This document shows, piece after piece, positions 7,373 to 13,653 of a DNA stretch of 13,665 nucleotides (the first letter of the stretch is position 1; each line of letters begins with the position of its first letter). The stretch lies in assembly GCA_964425595.1 (NCBI GenBank), contig CAYRMW010000059.1:1-13665 (forward strand). Reading direction: 5' to 3'. The notes under the pieces were generated by a model. It worked only from the letters and a program-made list of their open reading frames with translations. It was not told where the DNA came from and made no database searches. The position numbers and the translations under genes are program-made. This stretch comes from Caccovicinus sp964425595. GTDB taxonomy: Bacteria > Bacillota > Clostridia > Lachnospirales > Lachnospiraceae.

Positions 7373-7445
7373 GCCCTTGCGCGTCAGAGGAGGGCAGCAG
7401 GGGTAACGGCAGACAGCAGAGCAGAAAGGAAGGGAGCCGGGAACG

Positions 7446-8573
7446 ATGGATCGAGGGCGTGAAACACCGAAAAAAAACCAGAAAGCCAGGAAGATTTTCG
7501 CTGCTTTCCTTACGCTGGTCATGGCGGCGGGCGCGCTGCTCTTTGTTAAGCGGAGTGTGGATCTGTACCGGGAGCGTCAGGTGATCGAGGCGCAGATCGC
7601 TGCCAACGAAGGCAATGCCGTGCCGGGCGCAGGCGAAGCCGTCCCCGAAAGCGAACCGGTGTCAACGCCGTTCACCGGAAGCGTGGACTGGGTGGAGGAG
7701 GACTGGCTCCCAAAGCTTCAGGAAACCATAGAGAAGGACGGGCAGACCTACACGCTGAATCCCAACATCCGCACCGTGCTTTTCCTGGGGATCGACAAAA
7801 CCGGCGCCTTCGAATCCCAGTACATCGCCAGCAACGGCGGACAGTCTGACGCCATCCTTCTTCTGGTCCAGGATGTGACCACGAACCAGATCCGGATCCT
7901 GATGATCCCACGGGACACCATGACGCAGATCCGCCTGTATGATCTGGCCGGAAATTACGTCGGGCAAGGCGTCCGTCACCTGACGCTGGCCTTTGCCTAC
8001 GGGACCAGCCCGGCCGTAAGCTGTGAAAACAGCGCCAACGCGGTAAGCCAGCTGCTGGGCGGCATCACCATCAACGAATATCTGGCGGTCACGGCCAGCG
8101 CCCTGCCCACGCTGAACGACATGGTGGGCGGCGTCACCGTCACGATCACGGAATCCGGACTTGAAGAACGGGATCCGGCGCTGGAAGAGGGCGCTGCGGT
8201 CACCCTCACCGGCGATCAGGCGGAGCTTTACCTGCGCTTCCGCGATATCAACCAGGAAAATACCGCGATCAGCCGCATGGACCGGCATAAGACCTACATG
8301 ATGGCCTGGATGCAGGAGGCCAGGGCGGCCGCCGCGACGAATGATTCCTTCGGCGCGGAACTGATGGATTCCATCCAGGATGTGATGGTCACCAGTATGG
8401 CGAAAGATCAGTACCTGAAGCTTGGGATGAACATCCTTCAGTCGGACGACAGCCTGGATATCCTGACCCTTCCGGGCGAAGCCGTAACAGGCACCTATTA
8501 CGACGAGTACTATCCGGATCAGGAAGCGATAGACGATCTGATCCTTGAACTGTTTTACCGACCTGCGGAATAG
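7446..8573 (+). CDS. LytR-CpsA-Psr (LCP) family glycopolymer ligase
   Basis: LCP proteins sit outside the membrane with one N-terminal anchor and transfer lipid-linked glycopolymers to peptidoglycan. The 375-residue product has a basic N-terminus, one TM at about 17-34, a Glu/Pro-rich spacer (about 45-80), then the LCP domain from about 108. Recognisable motifs are TVLFLGIDKTG, GGQSDAILLL (Asp 135), ILMIPRDTM (Arg 156, Asp 157; the usual form is SIPRDT) and LYLRFRD (261-267). The arginines at 277 and 280 correspond to the family's pyrophosphate-binding basic cluster. There is no extra C-terminal domain. A GGAAGGGAG ribosome site lies upstream of ATG 7446. It probably attaches the product of this operon to the wall; wall versus free release is unproven. 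Confidence 0.9.
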   Translation: MDRGRETPKKNQKARKIFAAFLTLVMAAGALLFVKRSVDLYRERQVIEAQIAANEGNAVPGAGEAVPESEPVSTPFTGSVDWVEEDWLPKLQETIEKDGQTYTLNPNIRTVLFLGIDKTGAFESQYIASNGGQSDAILLLVQDVTTNQIRILMIPRDTMTQIRLYDLAGNYVGQGVRHLTLAFAYGTSPAVSCENSANAVSQLLGGITINEYLAVTASALPTLNDMVGGVTVTITESGLEERDPALEEGAAVTLTGDQAELYLRFRDINQENTAISRMDRHKTYMMAWMQEARAAAATNDSFGAELMDSIQDVMVTSMAKDQYLKLGMNILQSDDSLDILTLPGEAVTGTYYDEYYPDQEAIDDLILELFYRPAE

Positions 8574-8596
8574 GCACAGGCGAAAACTACGGATAT

Positions 8597-8612
8597 ATGG
8601 AGCAGCCTCCAT
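8597..8612 (+). other. Short hairpin before the secreted-protein gene
   Basis: ATGGAG (8597-8602) and CTCCAT (8607-8612) form a perfect 6-bp stem with a CAGC loop and are followed by TTAT. It could be a weak attenuator or mRNA 5'-end stabiliser between the LCP gene and the next gene. Low confidence in function. Confidence 0.3.
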
Positions 8613-8645
8613 TTATCAAATACAACGAAAGGGAAGGTGATTTTC

Positions 8646-9416
8646 ATGAAAAAGAAGGCTTTAGTATTAAGTCTTGCTCTTGCGCTGGCATTATCCCAGG
8701 CGGCACTGGCGGTAGGCGCGGGAAGCATCACGGTCAATAACGGCGTGAGCGGAAGTGGAAGTTCGGGCGGGAGCAATAAGTCAGACCAGACGAGCAGTAC
8801 GGTAACCGTCATTGATTCCGCCACCGGCACGACAACAACGACAGGCGGGAGCAGCTCTTCCGGCAGCAGCTCTTCCGGCAGCACGACAACGGACAGCAGC
8901 ACCACGGCCACCAGCCAGGACACGGTCAACGGTATCCGGGTGAGCATTGAGGGCGGCCCGTCCACCGGCGCTGAGGCGTCCGCCGCATCCGAAGTAACCC
9001 AGGAAGAAGCAGCGGAGATGACCGCGGCATTATCAAGCTATGATGTCAGCGTAACGAATACCTTCGACGGCTATGTTGCCGGAGGCGTCAACGCGATAAA
9101 CGCAGTCAACGCGAATCCTGCCGCGCTGGCCACTCTTCCGTCCACAGAAGATCTGACCCAGTACGTCATGCTGACCGGATTCCAGGAACTGAACATCACA
9201 GACGCAGCCGGAAGCACGGTATCCGCGTCCGCCGGTCAGTGTGTCGCGATCTCCGTACCCGCGCTGATGCCGGGAATGCAGGTATATCTGCTGTACGTTG
9301 ATCCGCTGAGTTACATGACCGTCAAGGTAGAGGCGAAGGGCGTAGACTACGAAAATCAGCAGGTACTGATCGACGCAGCTGTTCCCGGAGCGTTCTGCAT
9401 CGTTTATTCACGTTAA
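8646..9416 (+). CDS. Secreted Ser/Thr/Gly-rich protein of unknown function
   Basis: I do not recognise this 256-residue protein. It starts with a classic signal peptide (MKKKALVLSLALALALSQ...ALA, likely cleaved after AALA near residue 22). A low-complexity Ser/Thr/Gly region follows (about 30-92), then a compact C-terminal region of about 160 residues beginning near NGIRVSIEGG. No cysteine cluster, LPxTG motif, second TM or surface-layer repeat is visible. The C-terminal half ends in alternating beta-like hydrophobic stretches (YVMLTGFQELNITDAAGSTV, VYLLYVDPLSYMTVKVEAKG). ATG 8646 is chosen over GTG 8637 because it lies 8 nt after AGGGAAGG and begins the signal peptide. It follows the LCP gene by 72 bp and ends the conserved half of the operon. 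It may be an extracellular partner of the polysaccharide; the Ser/Thr linker could be glycosylated. Both are inference. Confidence 0.8.
   Translation: MKKKALVLSLALALALSQAALAVGAGSITVNNGVSGSGSSGGSNKSDQTSSTVTVIDSATGTTTTTGGSSSSGSSSSGSTTTDSSTTATSQDTVNGIRVSIEGGPSTGAEASAASEVTQEEAAEMTAALSSYDVSVTNTFDGYVAGGVNAINAVNANPAALATLPSTEDLTQYVMLTGFQELNITDAAGSTVSASAGQCVAISVPALMPGMQVYLLYVDPLSYMTVKVEAKGVDYENQQVLIDAAVPGAFCIVYSR
8850..8882 (+). repeat. 15-bp tandem repeat in the Ser-rich linker
   Basis: AGCAGCTCTTCCGGC occurs twice in tandem (8850-8864, 8865-8879), then AGC. It encodes repeated SSSSG units in the linker. In-frame slippage could change linker length. Confidence 0.75.
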
Positions 9417-9490
9417 CACCGTGCGCCGGCAGATGATCATCAGCCAACCCATAACCATCTGGCGACGTATCCGGCATTCCTGAACTGAGG

Positions 9491-9525
9491 CCGTCTGCCC
9501 GGCATCACCGCCGGATGACAGACGG
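9491..9525 (+). terminator. Hairpin 1 after the secreted-protein gene
   Basis: CCGTCTG (9491-9497) pairs with CAGACGG (9519-9525), with an inner stem CCGGC (9499-9503) and GCCGG (9510-9514). It starts about 75 bp after the stop. No T-run follows. It is the first of three structures in about 140 bp. Confidence 0.5.
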
Positions 9526-9550
9526 AACCAACACAACACCCGGAGTTCTT

Positions 9551-9588
9551 TCCGCTCCAGCCACAGCCCAGACTGTGCCTGGAGCGGA
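9551..9588 (+). terminator. Hairpin 2: long near-perfect stem
   Basis: TCCGCTCCAG (9551-9560) pairs perfectly with CTGGAGCGGA (9579-9588). The stem continues past one mismatch with CACAG (9562-9566) and CTGTG (9573-9577), leaving a 6-base loop. A stable 15-pair structure with no immediate T-run. Confidence 0.6.
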
Positions 9589-9609
9589 GGGATCGGGGGA
9601 TAAGAGGGA

Positions 9610-9631
9610 AGCCGCGGGAGGCTGTTTTTTT
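9610..9631 (+). terminator. Hairpin 3 with T7 tract
   Basis: AGCC (9610-9613) and GGCT (9620-9623) enclose GCGGGA and are followed by G and seven Ts (9625-9631). The stem is short, but with the T-run this is the best intrinsic-terminator candidate at the end of the conserved cps core. If it works, the glycosyltransferase genes downstream need readthrough or their own promoter. Confidence 0.5.
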
Positions 9632-9774
9632 AAGAGAAGAGAACTGCAAATAATGGTTATTATTTGGAGACGGTGTGAAGGGGATGTTGGTCTTTGAAAT
9701 CGATGGAGCGAAGTGGGATCGCTTGATGGATTTTGGAGATGAGAAAACCCTAACGGAATACAGGAGATGCAGGG

Positions 9775-10251
9775 ATGAGAAGGAATCATAAGAAACAGGA
9801 CGGAAAAAATGGGCAGATGAAGATCGCGATGTTCGGGCATAAGCGGATCCCATCCAGGGAGGGCGGAATCGAGATCGTGGTGGAAGAACTCTGCGTCCGG
9901 ATGGCCCGTGCAGGCCACGCGGTTACCTGTTATAACCGGGCCGGTCACCACGTCAGCGGCGCGCGGTTTGACCGCGCAAGGATTAAACAATATCAAGGCG
10001 TGAAGATCAAGACCGTGCCTGCTGTCAAGAAAAAAGGCCTGTCGGCGGTGTCTGCCTCCTTTTTCGCTTCCCTCGCCGCCGCACTTGGACCGTACGACGT
10101 GGTCCATATCCATGCCGAAGGACCGGCATTTTTCTGCCGGATCCCGAAACTGTTTCGGAAGAAGGTAGTGGTGACGGTGCATAGAGCGTGTGAAATAATA
10201 GGAATAACCGGAAAAAGCCTGAAATATCAATGGTTTTGGTGGCTTGACTGA
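9775..10251 (+). pseudogene. Truncated GT4-type glycosyltransferase (N-terminal part only)
   Basis: 158 codons from ATG 9775, behind a good GGAG ribosome site. Residues about 16-136 closely match residues 9-128 of the complete glycosyltransferase at 10506. Shared stretches include REGGIE, VVEEL, VTCYNR, GHHVSG, KTVP, VVHIHAEGPA and PKLFRK, then VTVH. The match stops exactly after VTVH (His codon 10180-10182). The remaining 22 residues (RACEIIG...WFWWLD) are unrelated, with a stop at 10249-10251. The whole C-terminal nucleotide-sugar-binding half of a GT-B fold is missing, so it cannot be an active transferase. It is GC-rich like the upstream core, whereas its homologue is not. This is best read as the native gene cut by a recombination or insertion event at about 10183. 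A small N-domain protein could still be made. Confidence 0.88.
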
Positions 10252-10366
10252 TTTTCCTCAATTTCTGTTCAAGGGGGGGGCAACAGTCGCCAGCCAACCA
10301 GTGGCTCAGCCTTTGGATGGTGCTGTTCAGTCATCATTTACCCCAAATGAAAGAACAGGAATATAA
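10252..10366 (+). pseudogene. Broken reading-frame tail at the junction
   Basis: After the TGA that ends the truncated glycosyltransferase, the same frame continues as FSSISVQGG up to a run of eight Gs (10273-10280). Removing one G would keep the frame open as ATVASQPVAQPLDGAVQSSF and on to a TAA at 10364-10366. So 10183-10366 may be the decayed end of another gene, broken by one stop and one homopolymer frameshift. I do not recognise the family. It could also be chance, or an IS end. Confidence 0.3.
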
Positions 10367-10383
10367 GGAAGGAGGTCAGTTGA

Positions 10384-10422
10384 GCCTGCCGAGGATTTCT
10401 TTAACAAGAATCCTTGACAGGC
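10384..10422 (+). other. Long hairpin upstream of the complete glycosyltransferase gene
   Basis: The left arm 10384-10401 (GCCTGCCGAGGATTTCTT) pairs with 10406-10422 (AAGAATCCTTGACAGGC) around a TAAC loop. There is one bulge, one G-U pair and one C-A mismatch. Only a weak T-rich stretch follows (TATTTCTC). It could be a terminator for upstream transcription, an attenuator or a remnant of a mobile-element end. A perfect TTGACA is embedded in the right arm (10414-10419), but no convincing -10 follows. Confidence 0.5.
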
Positions 10423-10505
10423 TATTTCTCGTGAAAAAAAGTGTTTTGTATTTAGTGGTACAGTGAGTGCAAGGTTGTAGAAAAATCTGGTAGGGAGAGC
10501 CAAGA

Positions 10506-11648
10506 ATGAGAAATAACGAAAAGAAATTAAGAATCTCCATGTTTGGTCAGAAACGATGGACCCGTGAAGGCGGTATCGAAGTGGTGGTAGAAGAACTCAG
10601 CACTCGAATGGTAAAGCTGGGTCATCAGGTGACTTGCTACAACCGGGGTGGACATCATGTAAGTGGAAAAAAATACGATGGAGAGAAATTACGTGAGTGT
10701 GAGGGCGTAAAGCTCAAAACAGTTCCGACTGTAAATAAAAAAGGATTAGCCGCAGCATCGTCTAGTTTTTTTGCTGCTTTGTTTAGCGCACTTGGGAGAT
10801 ATAACGTCGTACATATTCATGCAGAAGGACCAGCTGCAATGTGCTGGCTGCCCAAATTATTTAGGAAACGTATAATTGTCACCGTACATGGTTTGGATCA
10901 TGCCAGAAAGGGAAAATGGAAAGGTTTTGCCAGGAATTACATATTGTTTGGAGAAAAATGTGCTGTTAAATATGCAGATGCCATTATTGTTTTAAGTCGG
11001 AATGTCCAGAAGTACTTTTTGGATACCTATGGCAGAAAAACGGCATTTATACCCAATGGCGTCAACCGTCCTGACATAGCATCGGCAAATATCATCACAC
11101 AGCGCTTTTGGCTTGAGAAGGACAGCTATATCCTTTTTCTTGGTAGGATTGTTCCTGAAAAGGGAATCCACTACTTGATCAAAGCGTATAAAGAAATCCG
11201 GACAGATAAGAAACTGGTAATAGCAGGTGGTAGTTCGGATTCCGAAGACTTTTTCCAAGAAATAAAAGAGCTGGCAAAAGACGACCCACGTATTCTTTTC
11301 ACTGGTTTTGTTCAGGGAAACTTTCTGGATGAATTGTACAGCAACGCTTATGTTTATTGTCTTCCCAGTGACTTGGAAGGAATGCCGTTGAGTTTACTTG
11401 AGGCTATGAGTTATGGAAATTGCTGTCTGGTAAGTGATATTGCTGAATGTACGGAAGTGGTTGAGAATCATGCTGTCATTTTTAAGAAAGGTGATATAGC
11501 TGATCTAAGAGATAAACTGCAATCTCTGTGTGATTGTCAAGAAAATGTTGATCAGTACAAAATGGCCGCCTCCGATTTCATCTGCAAAAAATACAACTGG
11601 GATTCTGTTGTTGAGAAAACGATGGAACTTTATAAAGATTACAAATGA
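10506..11648 (+). CDS. GT4-family glycosyltransferase (GT-B fold), complete
   Basis: Cytoplasmic retaining glycosyltransferase, expected to add one sugar to the lipid-linked repeat unit; donor and acceptor cannot be read from sequence. The 380-residue length is normal for GT4. The N-domain has the Gly-rich acceptor-side motif REGGIEVVVEEL (20-31), HHVSG, HIHAEGPA and TVHGLDHARKGKWKG. The C-domain begins with FLGRIVPEKGIHYLIKAY (Arg 214, Lys 219) and carries the EX7E-type motif EGMPLSLLE (Glu 291, Glu 299). ATG 10506 follows a GGGAG ribosome site. The gene is clearly less GC-rich than the cps core. It duplicates the function of the truncated gene upstream, so it is the likely functional replacement. 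An IS200-like remnant begins a few bases after its stop. Confidence 0.92.
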   Translation: MRNNEKKLRISMFGQKRWTREGGIEVVVEELSTRMVKLGHQVTCYNRGGHHVSGKKYDGEKLRECEGVKLKTVPTVNKKGLAAASSSFFAALFSALGRYNVVHIHAEGPAAMCWLPKLFRKRIIVTVHGLDHARKGKWKGFARNYILFGEKCAVKYADAIIVLSRNVQKYFLDTYGRKTAFIPNGVNRPDIASANIITQRFWLEKDSYILFLGRIVPEKGIHYLIKAYKEIRTDKKLVIAGGSSDSEDFFQEIKELAKDDPRILFTGFVQGNFLDELYSNAYVYCLPSDLEGMPLSLLEAMSYGNCCLVSDIAECTEVVENHAVIFKKGDIADLRDKLQSLCDCQENVDQYKMAASDFICKKYNWDSVVEKTMELYKDYK

Positions 11649-11715
11649 AAGGTCTAATCCCCAAGCTATGCTGGTGAGAATAGAGTAGTCGGAAACGGTA
11701 AGGATATCAAAAAAA

Positions 11716-11771
11716 TCCTCCTATTCTACAATAAAATTGGTGTCGCAAGCCAATTATCAAGCATAGGAGGA
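11716..11771 (+). promoter_or_regulatory. Hairpin that hides the tnpA ribosome-binding site
   Basis: TCCTCCTAT (11716-11724) is perfectly complementary to ATAGGAGGA (11763-11771), which contains the AGGAGG ribosome site of tnpA. Inside it, AATTGG (11735-11740) and CCAATT (11750-11755) form a second stem. IS200-type elements are known to repress transposase translation with 5'-leader structures of this sort. Here the structure has outlived the gene it controlled. Confidence 0.75.
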
Positions 11772-11773
11772 GG

Positions 11774-12198
11774 TGCAAATGCTTATCACATACCCGGTGG
11801 AAATGCCAGTATCATATCGTTTTCATTTCGAAACATATATCGTAAAAAGTACTGTATGGGAAAGTACGGGAAGATGTAAGGGAGATTATTGCCGCATTAT
11901 ATAAGCATAAGAATGTAGAAATTATCGCCGACGCAGTGTGCATAGATCACGTTCATCTGCGTGTAGCAATTCCACCAAAACTCAGCGTATCCAACTTTAT
12001 GGGATATCTGAAAGAAAAATTACACTGATAATTTATGACAGGCATCCAGGGATGCAAAGTAAGTGGGGTAAAGTATTCTGGGCAAGATGATGCTATGCGA
12101 AAACAATTGGTAATATTGCCGATGAAGCAGTACAAAAGCATATAAAAGAGCAGGCAGCAAAATCAAGAAAAGAGGATTCCAGAAGTACCGCTTTATAA
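11774..12198 (+). pseudogene. tnpA: IS200/IS605-type TnpA (Y1 HUH transposase), broken
   Basis: Single-strand transposase of the HUH superfamily, recognised by joining three frames. Segments read LSHTRWKCQYHIVFISKH, then KVLYGKVREDVREIIA, NVEIIADAVCIDHVHL, PKLSVSNFMGYLKEK, IIYDRHPGMQSKWGKVFWAR and YAKTIGNIADEAVQKHI. The HUH motif HVH is at 11948-11956 and the probable catalytic Tyr codon at 12094-12096. Defects: TAA at 11843-11845, a one-base loss at about 12015-12022, TGA at 12088-12090, and a start ATG (11779) that is out of frame with the body. With at least four lesions it cannot make an active enzyme. Confidence 0.9.
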
Positions 12199-12335
12199 GC
12201 GAACCAGTAACAAAGCTTACGACGCCGCCCTTCGGGACGAGCAGTAACATGGACCCTTTGGAGGGGCGAAATCAACCCACCAGTTGAACTGCTGGTTGGT
12301 GACTTAGGTGTTGAAGGAAAAAAGGATGGCAGGAA

Positions 12336-13538
12336 ATGAATATATTGATTGTAATTAATGATCTGGGGAGCGGAGGTGCTCAAAGAAGTCTTATTTCATT
12401 TTTGCAGTGCTTAGCGGATAAAAGCCTTTTAGATAAATACAATATTGATTTGTTAGTTAGTGACTGTGCCGGAATATTTCTGGAAAGGGTACCTAGCAAG
12501 GTTAATATACTTGATACAGCCAAAAACATCATGTGGATGAACTGCCCGTTAAGTAACAGGCGATTGTTGAATAATGTTAGTTTTGAAGCTGTTATGTATA
12601 AATTGAAATGGATTATTACCAGGAAAATAAATATTGCTAGTGGTAATTTTTATACCGGAAAAATTTTATGGGAAAATTGGAAAAAAGTGATTCCCAAAAT
12701 GAAAAAAAATTATGATGTTGCCATATCGTATATGGATGGATGGCCCAATTATTATGTTATAGAAAAAGTCCAGGCAAGGAAAAAGGTACTTTGGATTCAT
12801 AATGAATATCAGAAACTAAACTATGACGCCAACTATGACATAAATTATTATTCGGAGTGCGATAAAATCATTACTATATCTAAGGAATGTCTAAATAGTT
12901 TTGTCTCAGTTTTTCCAGAATATAAAGATAAAATATGTATTTTGGAAAACATTACACTTGCTCGTGATATTCTTTGCAAAGCAGAGGATAACGTTGCAAG
13001 TGAGTTTGTTAATCGAAAAAATATTTTGAAAATATTATCAATAGGTAGACTGAGTCAGCAAAAGGCATTTGACTTGGCCATTATGGCTGCTCGAAGACTA
13101 AGAGAGAAAAAAGTTGAATTCTTCTGGCTTATATTGGGTGAAGGTCCTGACCGCTCAACATTAGAAAAACTAATTCATGATAATCATTTGGAACAGTGTG
13201 TAGTGTTGGCGGGAATTAAAAGCAATCCATATCCATATATAAAGGAATGTGATATTTTTGTGCAGACTTCTCGTTTCGAAGGCAAATCAATTGTTCTGGA
13301 TGAAGCAAAAATCTTTGCTAAACCGATAGTTGTAACAAATTATGATACTGTGTACGATTCTATTTCTCATATGGAAAATGGATTAATTTCAGAAATGGAT
13401 GCAGAATCTATTGCGTTAAATATTATCAAGCTTCAGAACAATCACACTTTAAGAAAAGCGTTAACGGACAAATTAAGGAACGAAAGTCATGGGAATGAGA
13501 ACGAGCTGCATAAGTATGTATCTGTAATGTTAGAGTAA
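12336..13538 (+). CDS. GT4-family glycosyltransferase, strongly AT-rich
   Basis: A 400-residue GT-B glycosyltransferase, probably adding another sugar of the repeat unit; specificity unknown. The start MNILIVINDLGSGGAQRSL (acceptor-side Gly-rich loop) follows a GGATGGCAGGA ribosome site. VLWIHNEYQKLNYD lies mid-protein. The C-domain begins with ILSIGRLSQQKAFDLAI (Arg 238, Lys 243), followed by LILGEGPDRSTLEKLI. The EX7E-like motif is RFEGKSIVLDEAK (Glu 315, Glu 323). Its base composition is far lower in G+C than the cps core and lower than the preceding glycosyltransferase (16 of 60 in 12601-12660), pointing to a separate and more recent import. It lies just after the IS remnant, and the EPS cluster probably continues past the window. 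Confidence 0.9.
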   Translation: MNILIVINDLGSGGAQRSLISFLQCLADKSLLDKYNIDLLVSDCAGIFLERVPSKVNILDTAKNIMWMNCPLSNRRLLNNVSFEAVMYKLKWIITRKINIASGNFYTGKILWENWKKVIPKMKKNYDVAISYMDGWPNYYVIEKVQARKKVLWIHNEYQKLNYDANYDINYYSECDKIITISKECLNSFVSVFPEYKDKICILENITLARDILCKAEDNVASEFVNRKNILKILSIGRLSQQKAFDLAIMAARRLREKKVEFFWLILGEGPDRSTLEKLIHDNHLEQCVVLAGIKSNPYPYIKECDIFVQTSRFEGKSIVLDEAKIFAKPIVVTNYDTVYDSISHMENGLISEMDAESIALNIIKLQNNHTLRKALTDKLRNESHGNENELHKYVSVMLE

Positions 13539-13595
13539 AGCTTAATAATATTGTATAGGTAATTGTTAAAAACAAAATATCCAAGATGTGGATAA

Positions 13596-13616
13596 CTCTC
13601 CCATATATAGGGAGAG
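13596..13616 (+). other. Hairpin after the last glycosyltransferase
   Basis: CTCTCCC (13596-13602) and GGGAGAG (13610-13616) form a perfect 7-bp stem with an ATATATA loop. It is followed by six As, not Ts, on the + strand, so it is not a standard terminator in the direction of the genes. It could be an operator-like palindrome or a fragment of a mobile element end. Confidence 0.4.
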
Positions 13617-13623
13617 AAAAAAG

Positions 13624-13653
13624 GTCAATCTTCAGAATTGTTTCTGAATTGAC
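13624..13653 (+). repeat. Inverted repeat at the window edge
   Basis: GTCAATCTTCAGAA (13624-13637) is almost the exact reverse complement of TTCTGAATTGAC (13642-13653), differing by a 2-base bulge and separated by four bases. The right arm contains TTGACA (13649-13654), a -35-like box, so an operator overlapping a promoter for the next gene is one reading. The matching -10 would be beyond the window. Confidence 0.4.

Larger units (their letters stand above)
11655..12312 (+). mobile_element. Decayed IS200/IS605-family element (tnpA only)
   Basis: Spans approximate ends: a left subterminal hairpin (CC-A-AGC TAT GCT-GG, 11661-11674), an upstream control hairpin, a broken tnpA, and a right-end hairpin around ACCAG (12279-12283) and CTGGT (12292-12296). 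The GACTTAGGTG after it is probably the end. Other hairpins (CCC TTC GGG near 12228; CCC/GGG near 12255-12265) lie between tnpA and the right end. About 650 bp is normal for single-gene IS200 members. There is no tnpB. Exact ends are uncertain because these elements make no target duplication or inverted repeats. Confidence 0.8.

Noticed and set aside
7662..8612. 316-codon minus-strand frame
   Set aside because: Antisense to the LCP gene, which has clear family motifs; shadow frame.
8637..8645. GTG start for the secreted protein
   Set aside because: It overlaps the ribosome site; ATG 4 codons... at 8646 gives a canonical signal peptide and correct spacing.
8850..8882. Repeats as a possible CRISPR or regulatory array
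   Set aside because: The two 15-bp units are tandem, in frame and without spacers; they simply encode a Ser-rich linker.
9505..10230. 241-codon minus-strand frame across the glycosyltransferase remnant
   Set aside because: Antisense to a recognisable glycosyltransferase N-domain and through hairpin-rich non-coding DNA; no family features.
10414..10442. Promoter based on TTGACA at 10414
   Set aside because: No acceptable -10 at 16-18 bases, and the box is buried in a stable stem.
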